Below, in pieces: positions 1 to 7,852 of a stretch of DNA of 64,000 nucleotides. Position 1 is the stretch's first letter. The number at the start of each line of letters is the position of its first letter. The stretch comes from Bog-532 sp963742875 (GTDB lineage: Bacteria; Actinomycetota; Actinomycetes; Streptosporangiales; Streptosporangiaceae), in assembly GCA_963742875.1 (NCBI GenBank), contig CAVUNO010000010.1, positions 17,731 to 81,730 of the forward strand, given 5' to 3'. The notes under the pieces were generated by a model. That model was not told the origin of the DNA and did no database searches. It saw only the letters and a program-made list of their open reading frames with translations. Both the position numbers and the translations under genes were made by a program.

Positions 1-626
1 CCATCCGGCATCTGCATCGGGGCTTTCAGCCACCGCTCGACGCACAGCAGGACCCAGCGCTCACCGGTGTGGTGAGCTACCGCCTTGAGCAGCAAATCAT
101 GAGGAACGCTGTCGAAAAAGGCCCGGATATCAAGATCTAGAATCCAGCCGAGCCGCCAGCAGCGCTCCCGGGTCACGGCCAGCGCGTCATGGGCATTTCG
201 CCCCGGACGATAACCGTAACTGTCATGGTGGAAAATCGGCTCTAGCTTCTCTTCCAGCAGCATCGCTGCCGCGGTCTGCGCCACCCGGTCTGCCGTGTTC
301 GGCACCCCGAGAATCCGCACCCCCAGACCATGATCTTTCGGTATCTCTACCGCTCGGACCGGCCCCGGGAAATAACTCCCCGATGACATCCTGTTCCACA
401 AAAGGTAGAGATTATCCCTCTCCCGCTCGCCGAACTCGGCGATACTCACGGCATCTACGCCCGGTGCGCCCCTGTTGGCCCGGACCTTCTCCCACGCCCC
501 GTATATCAGGCGCTTATCGATCTCAAACGACTTCACCTTCGGCTTGGGTCTCGCCAGCGGCTCCTCCCCGATAGGGTTGGCCGCCGGTTGACCCTGGTCT
601 GCCCGGCCCCTTGGCTCCAGCCCCAT
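1..626 (-). CDS. ltrA: Group II intron reverse transcriptase/maturase, N-terminal part cut by the window edge
   Basis: The frame opens at the ATG at 626 and is still open at base 1, so about 208 residues are visible. Reverse transcriptase landmarks in order are KRLIYGAWEKVRANRGAPGVD, SYGYRPGRNAHDA, the palm motif LDLDIRAFFDSV with the first catalytic aspartate, and LKAPMQMPDG at the edge. The YADD motif, maturase domain X and any endonuclease domain would lie left of the window. In this family the protein splices its own intron RNA and copies it into new DNA sites. It sits inside the ribozyme that starts at 1166. No disruption is visible in the part seen. Confidence 0.9.
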   Translation of the reverse strand, partial: MGLEPRGRADQGQPAANPIGEEPLARPKPKVKSFEIDKRLIYGAWEKVRANRGAPGVDAVSIAEFGERERDNLYLLWNRMSSGSYFPGPVRAVEIPKDHGLGVRILGVPNTADRVAQTAAAMLLEEKLEPIFHHDSYGYRPGRNAHDALAVTRERCWRLGWILDLDIRAFFDSVPHDLLLKAVAHHTGERWVLLCVERWLKAPMQMPD

Positions 627-1166
627 TACAGGGCCTTCCTCGCTACTACGGGCCGGCCCGCCCCTGTGCCCCGCCTCGGTACTCTGCCGCTCGCGGTTTC
701 TGCCGCTCGCGGTCCTCCCTCTCGCGACCAGGCAGCAACACCCCGGCCGACGGCATCGGGACGACAGGTTCTCCTGTTCCATGCCAGCGCCCGCGACGGG
801 CTCACGCCACCTCTACACCGGACACCACCAAGACAGCATGCAGTCAGCTTCCTGGCTGAGGGCCCGCCCGCAGGGCGCGCCTTTGTCCCGGGACTTCCGA
901 CCGGCCCCGGTTTTGATGTCGGCATTCTACGGTTTCGATGCGTCAGCAGTGGTTCACACATGTTCGTCTTCCCGTCGCACACCTCGCCCCGCTCCCGGCG
1001 GGACTTTCCCGCATCGCTCACGACCCCGGCTCTTAACCGACGCCGCATGCGGTGGTTTGGGACCTCCGACTGCCCGGCGATCCCGGAGGACCTACCTCCA
1101 TCACTGGCACAGCACGGTTCATGACGGCGATCATCTACCTCACGTCACTCCCCTTTCAGGACACAC
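627..1166 (-). ncRNA. 5' ribozyme region of the inner group II intron
   Basis: This stretch lies between the broken outer reverse transcriptase and the inner one. It has no convincing protein, and reads as structured RNA on the minus strand. The proposed 5' end is GTGTG at 1166-1162, which fits the GUGYG start of group II introns. It follows directly on the codons for SYGFR of the outer reverse transcriptase, exactly where that protein stops matching its family. The RNA would fold as domains I-III, with the maturase ORF in domain IV. Domains V and VI lie outside the window. The boundary is inferred from loss of protein similarity plus the GTGTG. Confidence 0.6.
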
Positions 1167-1743
1167 GCCGGAACCCATAGGAGCGGGGCTCGAACCGGGC
1201 CTCCCACTCAGGCTCCAGCGCGTGACGGACCCTTTGCTGGTGGCAGCGGTCCAAAAGCACGGGAATGCCGAGCGGCCTCAGCTTCGCACGGTTTGATGCC
1301 TTCGGGATATACACGCGTCGGACCGCGCGGGGACACCACGACGCGATGGACTGGTGCACCCGCACCGCCACCTCCGCCCTGGCCTGGGAGGTCAGCGCGA
1401 CCTCCCCGTCAATCCCGGCGGTCTTGCGCCCGGTGTTGCGCTGCGTCACCTGCCGCACGCTGACCAGCGTGTTAGCCCGGCTCCGCAGCATCAGCTTCTG
1501 CAGGTTCCTGACCTTCGGCCAGTCACCTTCCTGCGACGCCTTGAAGATCCGCTGCCGCAGCCGCCGTACCTGCCCCTCCTGCGCCCGCCAGTCGATCCGG
1601 TCCCACTGGGAGGGTGCGTCGCGGGGCTGGTCCTCCGGTCCGTTCGCTTTGGGGGCCATCCTCACCGGAGCCACCACGGGAGTGACCCAGGTGCCGCCAT
1701 CCCATACCGGGGTGGTGAAGCTGTAGCCCGTCATCGCGTCCAA
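1167..1743 (-). pseudogene. Outer group II intron reverse transcriptase, interrupted by the inner intron
   Basis: About 190 residues of a second, different group II intron protein. QWDRIDWRAQEGQVRRLRQR, GRKTAGIDGE, RPLGIPVLLDRCHQQRV and FEPRSYGFR are the fingers and early palm motifs (RT 0 to 2). After SYGFR the family normally continues PGRxxHDA; here the frame enters GTGTGTCC and stops within four codons. The start may be the ATG at 1743 or a methionine about 28 codons in. The two introns lie in the same orientation, so the outer gene could be restored if the inner intron splices. The rest of the outer protein would be beyond the left edge. Confidence 0.8.
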
Positions 1744-2490
1744 CTTGCCCTTCGGTTCCGGCGATCTTGGCCGCCTGGCTTCAACGGCTCACCTGCCTCA
1801 TGTCAGCGCGCTTTCGCGCCCGGCCACCAGGCCCGGTATCCGGCCAGTTATGCAGCGCCCCCGGCGGGAGAACCGGGCATGACGGCGCTGGTTTCCTGCT
1901 GCCTTTCGGCCGCCGGCATTCGCTTCTTGGGCATCCTGTCCCGCCCGGGGGTTCCGCCCCTCTTACGATCGGCCTACCGCGCCGCAAGCGGCGCGGACCC
2001 GAGCAGGGTTTCCATGTTCCGCACGCGTGAGACGCGGCCGGGGCCGGGCGCCCTCTATACCCCGGGGACGGCGGTGCCTGCACGGCCACGTGTGCATCCC
2101 GTGACCGCCGCCCGCTGCCTTACAGCAGCCGGTCCCTGTCACCCCGGTGCCACAACCCGTCCCGGAGTGTCTCTCTCACGAGGCATCAGCAAGGGTTCAC
2201 TGGCGTTCGCCCCTCCCGGCCATTCCCCTCACCTGTGGTCCCCAGACGGAACGGGGACCCTTGGGCTTTACCCTGGGCTTCACACCCGGCTGAGCAGGAC
2301 CCAGCCGCGCATGCCCGGGTAGGGACGAGCCTCAGGCACTAGCCCGGAGTAACGCCATCGCCATCAACGACCTCCCTCGACGCACTCACTCACCACGAGC
2401 GACCTCACGTCGCAATTCACTTTTGAGGTGCTCCTCGAACTTGCGTTGATAAGGGCTTCAGCACTCTTATCGTCCCAGTTCAGGAGCACC
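1744..2490 (-). ncRNA. 5' ribozyme region of the outer group II intron
   Basis: About 750 bp upstream of the outer reverse transcriptase hold no supported gene. Near the far end is a strong hairpin: GGTGCTCCTCGAACT at 2428-2442 faces AGTTCAGGAGCACC at 2478-2491, with GATAAG and CTTATC nested inside. The intron's 5' end is probably close to 2490, but GTGCT there fits the GUGYG rule imperfectly, so the exact boundary is uncertain. Confidence 0.45.
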
Positions 2491-2868
2491 TTTTAGGGTC
2501 AACGCGCCGGTCAGCTAAGCATCCCGGTGAAAAGCTGGGGCTGGGAGACACCTGCAGCGTCCGTAGACGGCACGGGGGCATGGGGGTGGTGTCATTGGGG
2601 GAACGACAGCGGCGGTCTCAGGGCCGTGCAGCGGGTGTTCTAGCTGCGACGATGCCACTGCTCCCGGCCGCGAACTACTACCCGGGTACCCCGCCACTGT
2701 CCGCTGTTCAGCATCCGGCAGGGGCATACCCCTACCGGCGCGCGAAGCGCGACTTCGCGAACGTGCTCGCGCTGGAGCCAACTCCACTGGACGGGCGCAT
2801 CTGGGTGCCTTGCAGCGCGCCCGCCATCGATGCGTCCGACATGCCTGAACTCATCGCGTTCCCGGTGG
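2491..2868. other. Rearranged spacer without a supported gene
   Basis: Both strands have open frames, but none has family-like sequence or a ribosome binding site. It contains one copy of a 59-bp repeat (2740-2798) and borders a truncated intergenic hairpin at 2869. It looks like the scrambled end of the gene array to its right. Confidence 0.5.
2740..2798. repeat. 59-bp direct repeat, copy 1
   Basis: Identical over 59 bp to 5950-6008 and in the same orientation. On the minus strand it encodes APVQWSWLQREHVREVALRA, which is tacked on behind unrelated sequence in both places. Beyond the perfect core both copies continue on the minus strand with a partly similar segment containing ATGACACCACC. 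This suggests a longer, diverged repeat whose best-kept part is the 59 bp. Confidence 0.9.
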
Positions 2869-2910
2869 GCTCTCCGCAATGCCCCGGAGGGCATCACGGT
2901 CAACGGTCAG
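2869..2910 (-). repeat. Intergenic hairpin module, truncated copy after the glycosyltransferase
   Basis: Minus-strand order: CTGACCGTTGACCGTG, apical stem GATGCCC-TCC-GGGGCAT, then TGCGGAGAGC. It matches the copies at 5180 and 18097 up to GAGAGC, where similarity stops. The outer closing part (TCAG), the GGGGGA ribosome binding site and the next gene are missing. It lies about 30 bp after the glycosyltransferase stop, the usual place for this module. Confidence 0.7.
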
Positions 2911-2943
2911 TTGGACGACCGAGGTGCGTAATCCTCCCCGTCG

Positions 2944-3993
2944 TCACCAGGCAGCCTCAGTACCTATGTTGATGTGCCTCCGTACCCAGACAAAGATCAC
3001 CAGCTGGAACACCTCGTATGCCAGCTCTGGCACCACCAGGGCCGTGGTCACCATACCCTTCCAGCCAGCACACCGCACCGCCATCACACGCGGCGTAACA
3101 GCCAGCACAGCAAGACCAGCCAGCAGCAAGGCCAGCCAGATCCCGGAAGTCATTACGGCGAAGGGGATTGCAGCCAATGCCAGTAGCGGGAGTCCGACCG
3201 CTAGCCTCTTGAGCACGCCCAGGGCACGCCCCGAAACATGGTCGTCCTGCCCGTAGCCGTGCCATTCCTCAAGGGTGCCACGCTGCCACCGTATCCGCTG
3301 CCGCGCCAGCTTACGCAGGCTAGGCATGTTCCGGGTAACACCCGTGCACCCACCGCCAGGGCAGAGACACCGGTAGCCGAGGGTGCGCAGCGCCATCGTT
3401 ATCTCCGTGTCCTCAGACAGCGAAGACACTACGTACACGCCTGTCCCCGTCCCATCGGGCAGCTCGCCGGACCCGCGTGCCTGCTGGACGTGCTTCAGCG
3501 CTCCCGCGCGGAAAGCAACAGCCTGACCGGTCAGGTCGGGTGCCTCACCGCCAGCGCGGTCAATCAGCCGGGCGTACCGGTATAGCTCGTTGCGCTGGAG
3601 CTGGCCGAGCAGCCCGCCGCCGGGCTGGCCGTAGAACACCCCGCCGACTGCCCCGACGTCGCCCTGCTTCATCCCAGCGGCGGCAATGGCGAGAAATTCC
3701 GGTGAGAGCTGCGTGTCGGCGTCCTGCACCAGCACGATATCGTCATCAGCCAGGCGGACCAGATGAGCATCATCGAAGAACTGGTTCAGCGCACCAGTCT
3801 TCTTCTGCGTGTTGCCCACAGTCTCCACGACCTGCGCACCCGCCGCTCTCGCCAGACGGGCGGTGTCGTCGGTGCAGTTGTCCGCGATGACGTAGATCTC
3901 GTCCGGTGGGCTGGTCTGCTGGCGGGCCGACAATACTGCGGCCCCGATGAACACCGCCTCGTTGTGCGCTGGAATGCAGACTATAACTTTCAT
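2944..3993 (-). CDS. Family 2 glycosyltransferase, membrane-bound
   Basis: 349 residues. The N-terminus MKVIVCIPAHNE, the IADNCTDDT segment, VQDADTQ (DxD, metal and sugar nucleotide binding), LSEDTEITMAL (ED, likely base) and RQRIRWQRG (Q-x-x-RW) are the landmarks of processive GT2 synthases of the chitin/hyaluronan/NodC type. Two to three hydrophobic helices follow between residues about 262 and 340. It probably builds an extracellular or membrane-attached glycan from a UDP-sugar at the cytoplasmic face; the sugar cannot be read from sequence. Its ATG overlaps the stop of a 39-codon ORF upstream (ATGA), so translation is likely coupled. A paralogue is at 49003. Confidence 0.88.
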   Translation of the reverse strand: MKVIVCIPAHNEAVFIGAAVLSARQQTSPPDEIYVIADNCTDDTARLARAAGAQVVETVGNTQKKTGALNQFFDDAHLVRLADDDIVLVQDADTQLSPEFLAIAAAGMKQGDVGAVGGVFYGQPGGGLLGQLQRNELYRYARLIDRAGGEAPDLTGQAVAFRAGALKHVQQARGSGELPDGTGTGVYVVSSLSEDTEITMALRTLGYRCLCPGGGCTGVTRNMPSLRKLARQRIRWQRGTLEEWHGYGQDDHVSGRALGVLKRLAVGLPLLALAAIPFAVMTSGIWLALLLAGLAVLAVTPRVMAVRCAGWKGMVTTALVVPELAYEVFQLVIFVWVRRHINIGTEAAW

Positions 3994-4109
3994 GATGCTT
4001 TATCCTGATGTGGTGAGTAATCGTGCTCGTCGTCACCGGGCAGCCAGTACGGCGGATGCTGCGGCCGGGCTCTGCGCGTGATCAGCTTGACAATCTGTTC
4101 AAGTGTCAT
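3990..4109 (-). CDS. Tiny ORF overlapping the glycosyltransferase start
   Basis: 39 residues, beginning MTLEQIVKLITRRARPQ and ending HQDKAS; no membrane segment and no family recognised. A strong ribosome binding site (GGGGGGGAA, 7 bp before the ATG) belongs to the upstream hairpin module. Its TGA overlaps the ATG of the glycosyltransferase. The same arrangement (tiny ORF overlapping a GT2 start) recurs at 48537-48778, which supports a real coupled gene or a translational leader. Confidence 0.65.
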   Translation of the reverse strand: MTLEQIVKLITRRARPQHPPYWLPGDDEHDYSPHQDKAS

Positions 4110-4142
4110 TTTGGTTCCCCCCCTTACACGGACGGTCCCTAT

Positions 4143-4191
4143 CTGAACCGTTCACCACCGGGCCCCGAAGGGCACCACGGTCAGCGATCAG
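4143..4191 (-). repeat. Intergenic hairpin module before the tiny ORF and glycosyltransferase
   Basis: Minus-strand order: CTGATCGCTGACCGTG, apical stem GTGCCC-TTC-GGGGC, GGTGGTGAACGGTTCAG. The outer CTGA pairs with the final TCAG. About 25 bp later comes AAGGGGGGGAACC and the ATG at 4109. It is one of at least seven well-preserved copies in the window. Confidence 0.8.
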
Positions 4192-4242
4192 GTCTACATG
4201 TCGGTGCCATCGTCAAGCGTCTCGACGCCACTAGCCCTCTGC

Positions 4243-4643
4243 TCACCAAGAGCACCCGGCAGGAGGTCCAGGGTACCCTGGCCACATTGCCCCAGAGACT
4301 GTGCTCCATGAGGTACTGCCATCGGAATTGATTGTAACGTTGGCTACGGCTTCAGTTCCGTTCGAGAATTGCAGGGCAGCCTCAATCCCGCGAAGCCCGT
4401 TATTCAGCGTAACGATCTGGGAGTTGAGGGACAAGCCTCCAGAACTTCGGCTCCACCTTCGGCTCCACCTGTTGCCGTGCTGCCGACAAGACTGCTCGCA
4501 ACACTGGTAGGCGTCTGGGCCGTAGGCGGTGACGCTGGCGCCCCATCGTTTGTTCCTGCCGTTCCTCCTGAGCTGCCGCACGCGGCGAGACCGAGGCCTG
4601 CGGCCAGTGCGATGGCCGGTATTGCTATGAACTTGATATTCAT
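4243..4643 (-). pseudogene. Small lipoprotein with a frameshift
   Basis: The start MNIKFIAIPAIALAAGLG-LAACGSS is a lipoprotein signal peptide with lipobox LAAC. It closely resembles the lipoprotein at 13246 (KKLIAIPALALAAGLSLSAC). A Ser/Thr/Pro/Ala linker follows. Near 4440 the frame slips: the second half (SLNSQIVTLNNGLRGIEAAL to the stop at 4243) reads in another frame. A 12-bp unit, GGTGGAGCCGAA, is duplicated just before the slip. This is either a decayed gene or a base-calling error. The start has the hairpin module's ribosome binding site upstream (CGGGAGG). Confidence 0.7.
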
Positions 4644-4670
4644 TTGTCCTCCCGCGAAAATATGCTCAGT

Positions 4671-4703
4671 CTGAGCCGTTCACCCCCGAGAGTCAGCGGT
4701 CAG
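4671..4703 (-). repeat. Intergenic hairpin module, short variant
   Basis: Minus-strand CTGACCGCTGACTCTCGG then GGGTGAACGGCTCAG. It has the conserved outer CTGA/TCAG parts but lacks the GC-rich apical stem. It sits between the stop of the SHOCT-like gene and the ATG of the lipoprotein. Confidence 0.65.
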
Positions 4704-4708
4704 CTTGC

Positions 4709-5146
4709 TCACATCCGGCCGATGACTTCGGCGCGCTTGACGGCGAACTCATCGTCGGTCAGCAGGCCATCGTCGTGGAGCTGGTTGAGCCGGGCGAGGA
4801 CATCGGCCGGTGAGCCATGGTCCGCCGGGCGGTTGGGCTTGCTGGCCGTATTGAATGCCAAGGCCCAGGCGCGCAGTTCCTGTCCGTACTTTGCCTTGAT
4901 AGTCAGCCGGTCGACCACCGCGCCGTTGACCTTGATGTCCGCGTAGATGTCGCCCTCGATCCCGGCAACCCCGAGCAACGCAGCGCGCGTATACGTGGGA
5001 GCCCCGGCAGCCACGTTGGTGAGGAGGACAGCGACCGCGCCCTGTTCGATCAGGCTGTCGATGTCTTCTTTGCTGAACTTGCCGGACAGGCGGATAATGT
5101 CGTACACGTCGGCCTGGTCCTTGTCGTGGTTGAAGTTGGTACTCAT
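4709..5146 (-). CDS. Small cytoplasmic protein with a C-terminal SHOCT-like domain
   Basis: 145 residues starting MSTNFNHDKDQADVYDIIRL. The ATG at 5146 is chosen because CAAGGGGGAAGC lies just upstream, at the end of a hairpin module. Residues about 20-110 look like a compact beta-rich domain with no named function. Residues about 120-145 (LNQLHDDGLLTDDEF) match the SHOCT pattern, a short helical oligomerisation or targeting module often placed at the C-terminus. There is no signal peptide. It belongs to the minus-strand array. Confidence 0.7.
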   Translation of the reverse strand: MSTNFNHDKDQADVYDIIRLSGKFSKEDIDSLIEQGAVAVLLTNVAAGAPTYTRAALLGVAGIEGDIYADIKVNGAVVDRLTIKAKYGQELRAWALAFNTASKPNRPADHGSPADVLARLNQLHDDGLLTDDEFAVKRAEVIGRM

Positions 5147-5179
5147 TGTCTTGCTTCCCCCTTGTTGCGACGATTCTGT

Positions 5180-5230
5180 CTGAATCGCTCTCCGCAATGC
5201 CCCTTTCGGGGCGCGATAGTCAGCGGTCAG
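5180..5230 (-). repeat. Intergenic hairpin module, best-formed copy
   Basis: Minus-strand CTGACCGCTGACTATCGC, apical stem GCCCC-GAAA-GGGGC, ATTGCGGAGAGCGATTCAG. Outer pairs: CTGA with TCAG and CGCT with AGCG. The TGA at its start is the stop codon of the upstream gene (5227). ACAGAATCG and AAGGGGGAAGC lead to the next ATG. Confidence 0.85.
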
Positions 5231-5754
5231 GTAGAAGGGGTAACGGTGATGGTGAAGGACCAGGAGCCGGTCGCCGTGACCGACAGGTGGTAGGCGTTGT
5301 CGCCACCAGGAGTGGGGTACACCGTGGTCGTGGTGCCACCCGAGACGCCGATGGTGTTGACGATGGACTGGTCATCCGAGCTGGACTGGATGTCCGCGAT
5401 CATGTTGTCGCCCTCGGATTCGCCAGCCATGATGTTGCCCGAGTATTCGCCAGCCATGATGTTGCCCGAGTAGCTGTAGGTGACCACGACGGATGACACA
5501 TCGTCAGGAATGTTGAACGTGGGGCTGCTCCAGTTACCGGTACCGCTGTACTTGTAGACCGTGTTCTGCGGAGCAGCGGGCGTGGTAGCGACGGGTGCCG
5601 GTGCCTGCGTGGTCGGAGCAGCCGGGGCCGAGGTTGACGCAGCAGCGGGCTTGCTACCGCCTCCCGCTCCGCCCGCGATACCGGCGATCATCCCGATTAG
5701 AGCGATACCGATAACGGCAGTCCAAATCTTGTGAGCCTTCATCCAGCTAAACAT
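5227..5754 (-). CDS. Membrane-anchored secreted protein, first gene of the minus-strand array
   Basis: 175 residues. KAHKIWTAVIGIALIGMI is an N-terminal membrane anchor or uncleaved signal, followed by an Ala/Pro/Thr linker to about residue 62. The rest is an extracytoplasmic beta-rich domain (TVYKYSGTGNWSSPTFNIP onward). The segment YSGNIMAGE occurs twice because of a perfect 27-bp tandem duplication. It is the first gene behind the shared promoter/leader at 5755-5890. The last codon is followed by the hairpin module, which supplies the stop. No family recognised. Confidence 0.75.
   Translation of the reverse strand: MFSWMKAHKIWTAVIGIALIGMIAGIAGGAGGGSKPAAASTSAPAAPTTQAPAPVATTPAAPQNTVYKYSGTGNWSSPTFNIPDDVSSVVVTYSYSGNIMAGEYSGNIMAGESEGDNMIADIQSSSDDQSIVNTIGVSGGTTTTVYPTPGGDNAYHLSVTATGSWSFTITVTPST
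5418..5471. repeat. 27-bp perfect tandem duplication inside a gene
   Basis: Two identical 27-bp units (5418-5444 and 5445-5471) encode an extra YSGNIMAGE-type segment on the minus strand. The frame is kept. Perfect identity suggests a recent slippage event. Confidence 0.9.
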
Positions 5755-5890
5755 CGTGCCCCCCGGTGCCGAAAAGCCTCATTTCACTCTCGGTTAACGG
5801 AATCCTACGCAGCGTGCATCATGGTGCTTAGAGCAGGATGACCGGGAAATCAAGTCCGAATGACCGGGGCCAAAATGACCGGGAAAGCAG
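5755..5890 (-). promoter_or_regulatory. Shared promoter/leader of the minus-strand array
   Basis: The sequence between 5755 and about 5870 is roughly 85% identical to the leader of the plus-strand array at 13117-13245. A shared block reads CACCATGATGCACGCTGCG then TAGGAT, a plausible -10 hexamer; a -35 is unclear. A GTTAAC palindrome and a conserved untranslated stretch (GTGAAATG, GGCTTTTC) follow, ending in a G-rich ribosome binding site. Upstream of the promoter the motif ATGACCGGG (read on the plus strand) occurs three times (5839, 5860, 5875), as expected for a regulator-binding array. Confidence 0.65.
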
Positions 5891-5945
5891 AGGCAAACGG
5901 CCCCAGGAGCCACACAGACGGTCTAACGCGGGGTAGGTGGTGTCA

Positions 5946-6275
5946 TCAGGCGCGAAGCGCGACTTCGCGAACGTGCTCGCGCTGGAGCCAACTCCACTGG
6001 ACGGGCGCGGATGAGCTAATGTTCGCTGAACCGGAACCAGCAGCATTGTGAACATTAACCGCGATGACGATGCCAAGAATAATACTAATGATAATCCCTA
6101 TGGCAATGACCCAGGCGATAAACGCCGTAGCCTTCCTTGTTTCCGCTGAGTTATACTCCATGCGCTCGTCATGGTTCATGTCCTGATAGGTGCGCTTAGA
6201 TGCTTGCTTCACCTTAGGCGCTTGCGCATGATCCCCAGCACCCTCATTGCCATACAGCTTGTTGATAATTCCCAT
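5946..6275 (-). CDS. Small membrane protein with a grafted C-terminus
   Basis: 109 residues. It starts MGIINKLYGNEG behind CGGGGGGAG. A charged N-terminal half (QDMNHDERMEYNSAETRK) precedes one membrane helix, AFIAWVIAIGIIISIILGIV, at about residues 51-72. The last 20 residues come from the 59-bp repeat, so the natural C-terminus was probably replaced by rearrangement. The local base composition is less GC-rich than the neighbours. No family recognised. Confidence 0.6.
   Translation of the reverse strand: MGIINKLYGNEGAGDHAQAPKVKQASKRTYQDMNHDERMEYNSAETRKATAFIAWVIAIGIIISIILGIVIAVNVHNAAGSGSANISSSAPVQWSWLQREHVREVALRA
5950..6008. repeat. 59-bp direct repeat, copy 2
   Basis: Identical to 2740-2798. 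It forms the last 20 codons of the small membrane protein here. Confidence 0.9.
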
Positions 6276-6297
6276 GATGTTCTCCCCCCGAGATATT

Positions 6298-6338
6298 CTG
6301 ATCCGTTCGCCACCGCGCTCCGAAGAGCGCGATAGTCA
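6298..6338 (-). repeat. Intergenic hairpin module cut by an insertion sequence
   Basis: Minus-strand CTGACTATCGCG, apical stem CGCTC-TTC-GGAGCG, GGTGGCGAACGGATCAG, then CGGGGGGAG and the ATG at 6275. The 5' outer arm is missing because the IS5-like element starts inside it. The apical stem differs from the other copies but keeps its pairing (compensatory change). Confidence 0.75.
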
Positions 6339-6550
6339 GTGAGCCTTTTTCATCCAGTTTTGGCTTCGTGGATTTGCAGGGTGTGGATGGCTTTGGCGAG
6401 CTGGCCGGCGCGCCACGGGCAGCAGCGGAGTTTGCGCAGGATGCGCCACGTCTTGAGCTGGGCGTTGGCGCGTTCGCCGGGTGAGCGCAGGCGGGCGTGG
6501 GCCCGGTTGGCCTGCTTCTGGGACTCTGGTTTGTTCTTCCCGCGGTAGGG

Positions 6551-7852
6551 GGTCAGGACGCAGGGACGCGGCAAAGTCGTGAATTGAGGCTGTGACCTGC
6601 GGGTGCCGTAACGGCGGTTGATGGGCCCGGCGTGTCCGCGGGCGGCGGGCGGGGCCCGGGCGGAACGATGGAAGTTCCTACGCTCACCATCGTCTGCCAC
6701 GAGAGACCCCAGCCCGCCGATGACATCTTCGCCTATCCCGGCTGCCCGCAGCCAGTACCTGCTCGATCTCCTTGCCCAGGTCCCGGACCCGAGGAAGAGG
6801 CGCGGGCGCCGGCACGCGCTGGCCGGCTGCTGGCCGTGGGGATCGCGGCGGTGATCGCGGGATCGAGGTCGTTCGCCGCGATCGGGCAGTGGGCCGCCGA
6901 TGCGGGCCCGGAGGTGCTGGCCGTACTGGGCGCGGCGCGCGGCCCGGCGGAGGAGTCCACCTTCCGGCGTGCCTTCGCACTGGTCAGCCCCGATGTGCTC
7001 GACCGGGTTCTCGGTGCCTGGCTGCACACCAGGGCGGTGCAGGCCAGCGGCCGGCTGGTGATCGCGATCGACGGCAAGGCCGTCCGCGGTGCGAAGGACA
7101 AGACCGGGAAGGCCCCGCACCTGGTCGCGGCGCTGGCGCACGGCATCGGCGCGGTCCTCGGCCAGGCCGCGGTGGACGCGAAGCCGGACGAGATCCCGGC
7201 GGTGCGGGAGCTGCTGAAGGCGTTCGCCAGCCTGGCCGGCGCCGTCATCACGATTGATGCCCTGCACACGCAAAGTGACACCGCGCAGGTCATCACAGGC
7301 CAGCAGGCGGACTACGTGATGACCGTCAAGGGCAACATGCCGACCCTGTACAAGCGGCTAAAGAAGCTGCCCTGGGCCGCCGTCCCCGCGTTCTCGGCCG
7401 TGAGCACGGACCACGGCCGCCGGACCCGCCGGACGATCAAGGTGGCGCTGGTGCCGGCCTGGATCGAGTTCGCCGGCGCGGCCCAGGTCGCACAGCTGCG
7501 CCGCACCGTCACCAGGAACGGAAAGAAGACCGTCGAAGTCGTCTACCTCATTACCAGCGACCGCAACGCCGATCCCGCCACCCTGGCGGCCTGCGTGCGG
7601 GGCCACTGGGAGATAGAAAACCGCCTTCATTGGGTCAGGGACGTGACCTATCAGGAAGACAAATCCCTGGTCAGGACGGGAAACGCGCCGCGGGTGATGG
7701 CGTCGCTGCGCAGCCTGGCCATCAGCCTGCTCCGCATCGACGGCCACGCCAACATCGCCGCCGCCAACCGTCACCATGCCCGCGACCCGCAGCGCACGCT
7801 CAAGCTACTTCAAACCGCATGAACGACTTTGCCGGGTCCCTGGGTCAGGACG
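6551..7852 (+). mobile_element. ISAs1-family insertion sequence with target duplications
   Basis: The element proper is 6561-7842 (1282 bp). Inverted ends CAGGGACGCGGCAAAGTCGT and CAGGGACCCGGCAAAGTCGT match at 19 of 20. GGTCAGGACG is duplicated on both sides (6551-6560 and 7843-7852), a 10-bp target duplication that proves simple transposition into the IS5-like gene. Confidence 0.93.
6720..7822 (+). pseudogene. ISAs1-family transposase with an early frameshift
   Basis: The first 38 codons (ATG at 6720, LLDLLAQVPDPRKRRGRRHA) are in one frame; the rest, from LLAVGIAAVIAGSRSF, is in another. The slip near 6833 is explained by one missing C in GGCCGGCTGCTGG. Catalytic landmarks after the slip are VIAIDGKAVRGAKDK (Asp), TIDALHTQ (Asp) and RGHWEIENRLHWVRDVTY (Glu). 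It is probably inactive unless the slip is an error or is programmed. A second ISAs1 copy at 16280 also has an early frameshift, at a different base. Confidence 0.85.

Noticed and set aside
5227..6275. A toxin-immunity or contact-dependent inhibition array
   Set aside because: No toxin domain, polymorphic C-terminus or secretion apparatus is recognisable in the small array genes.
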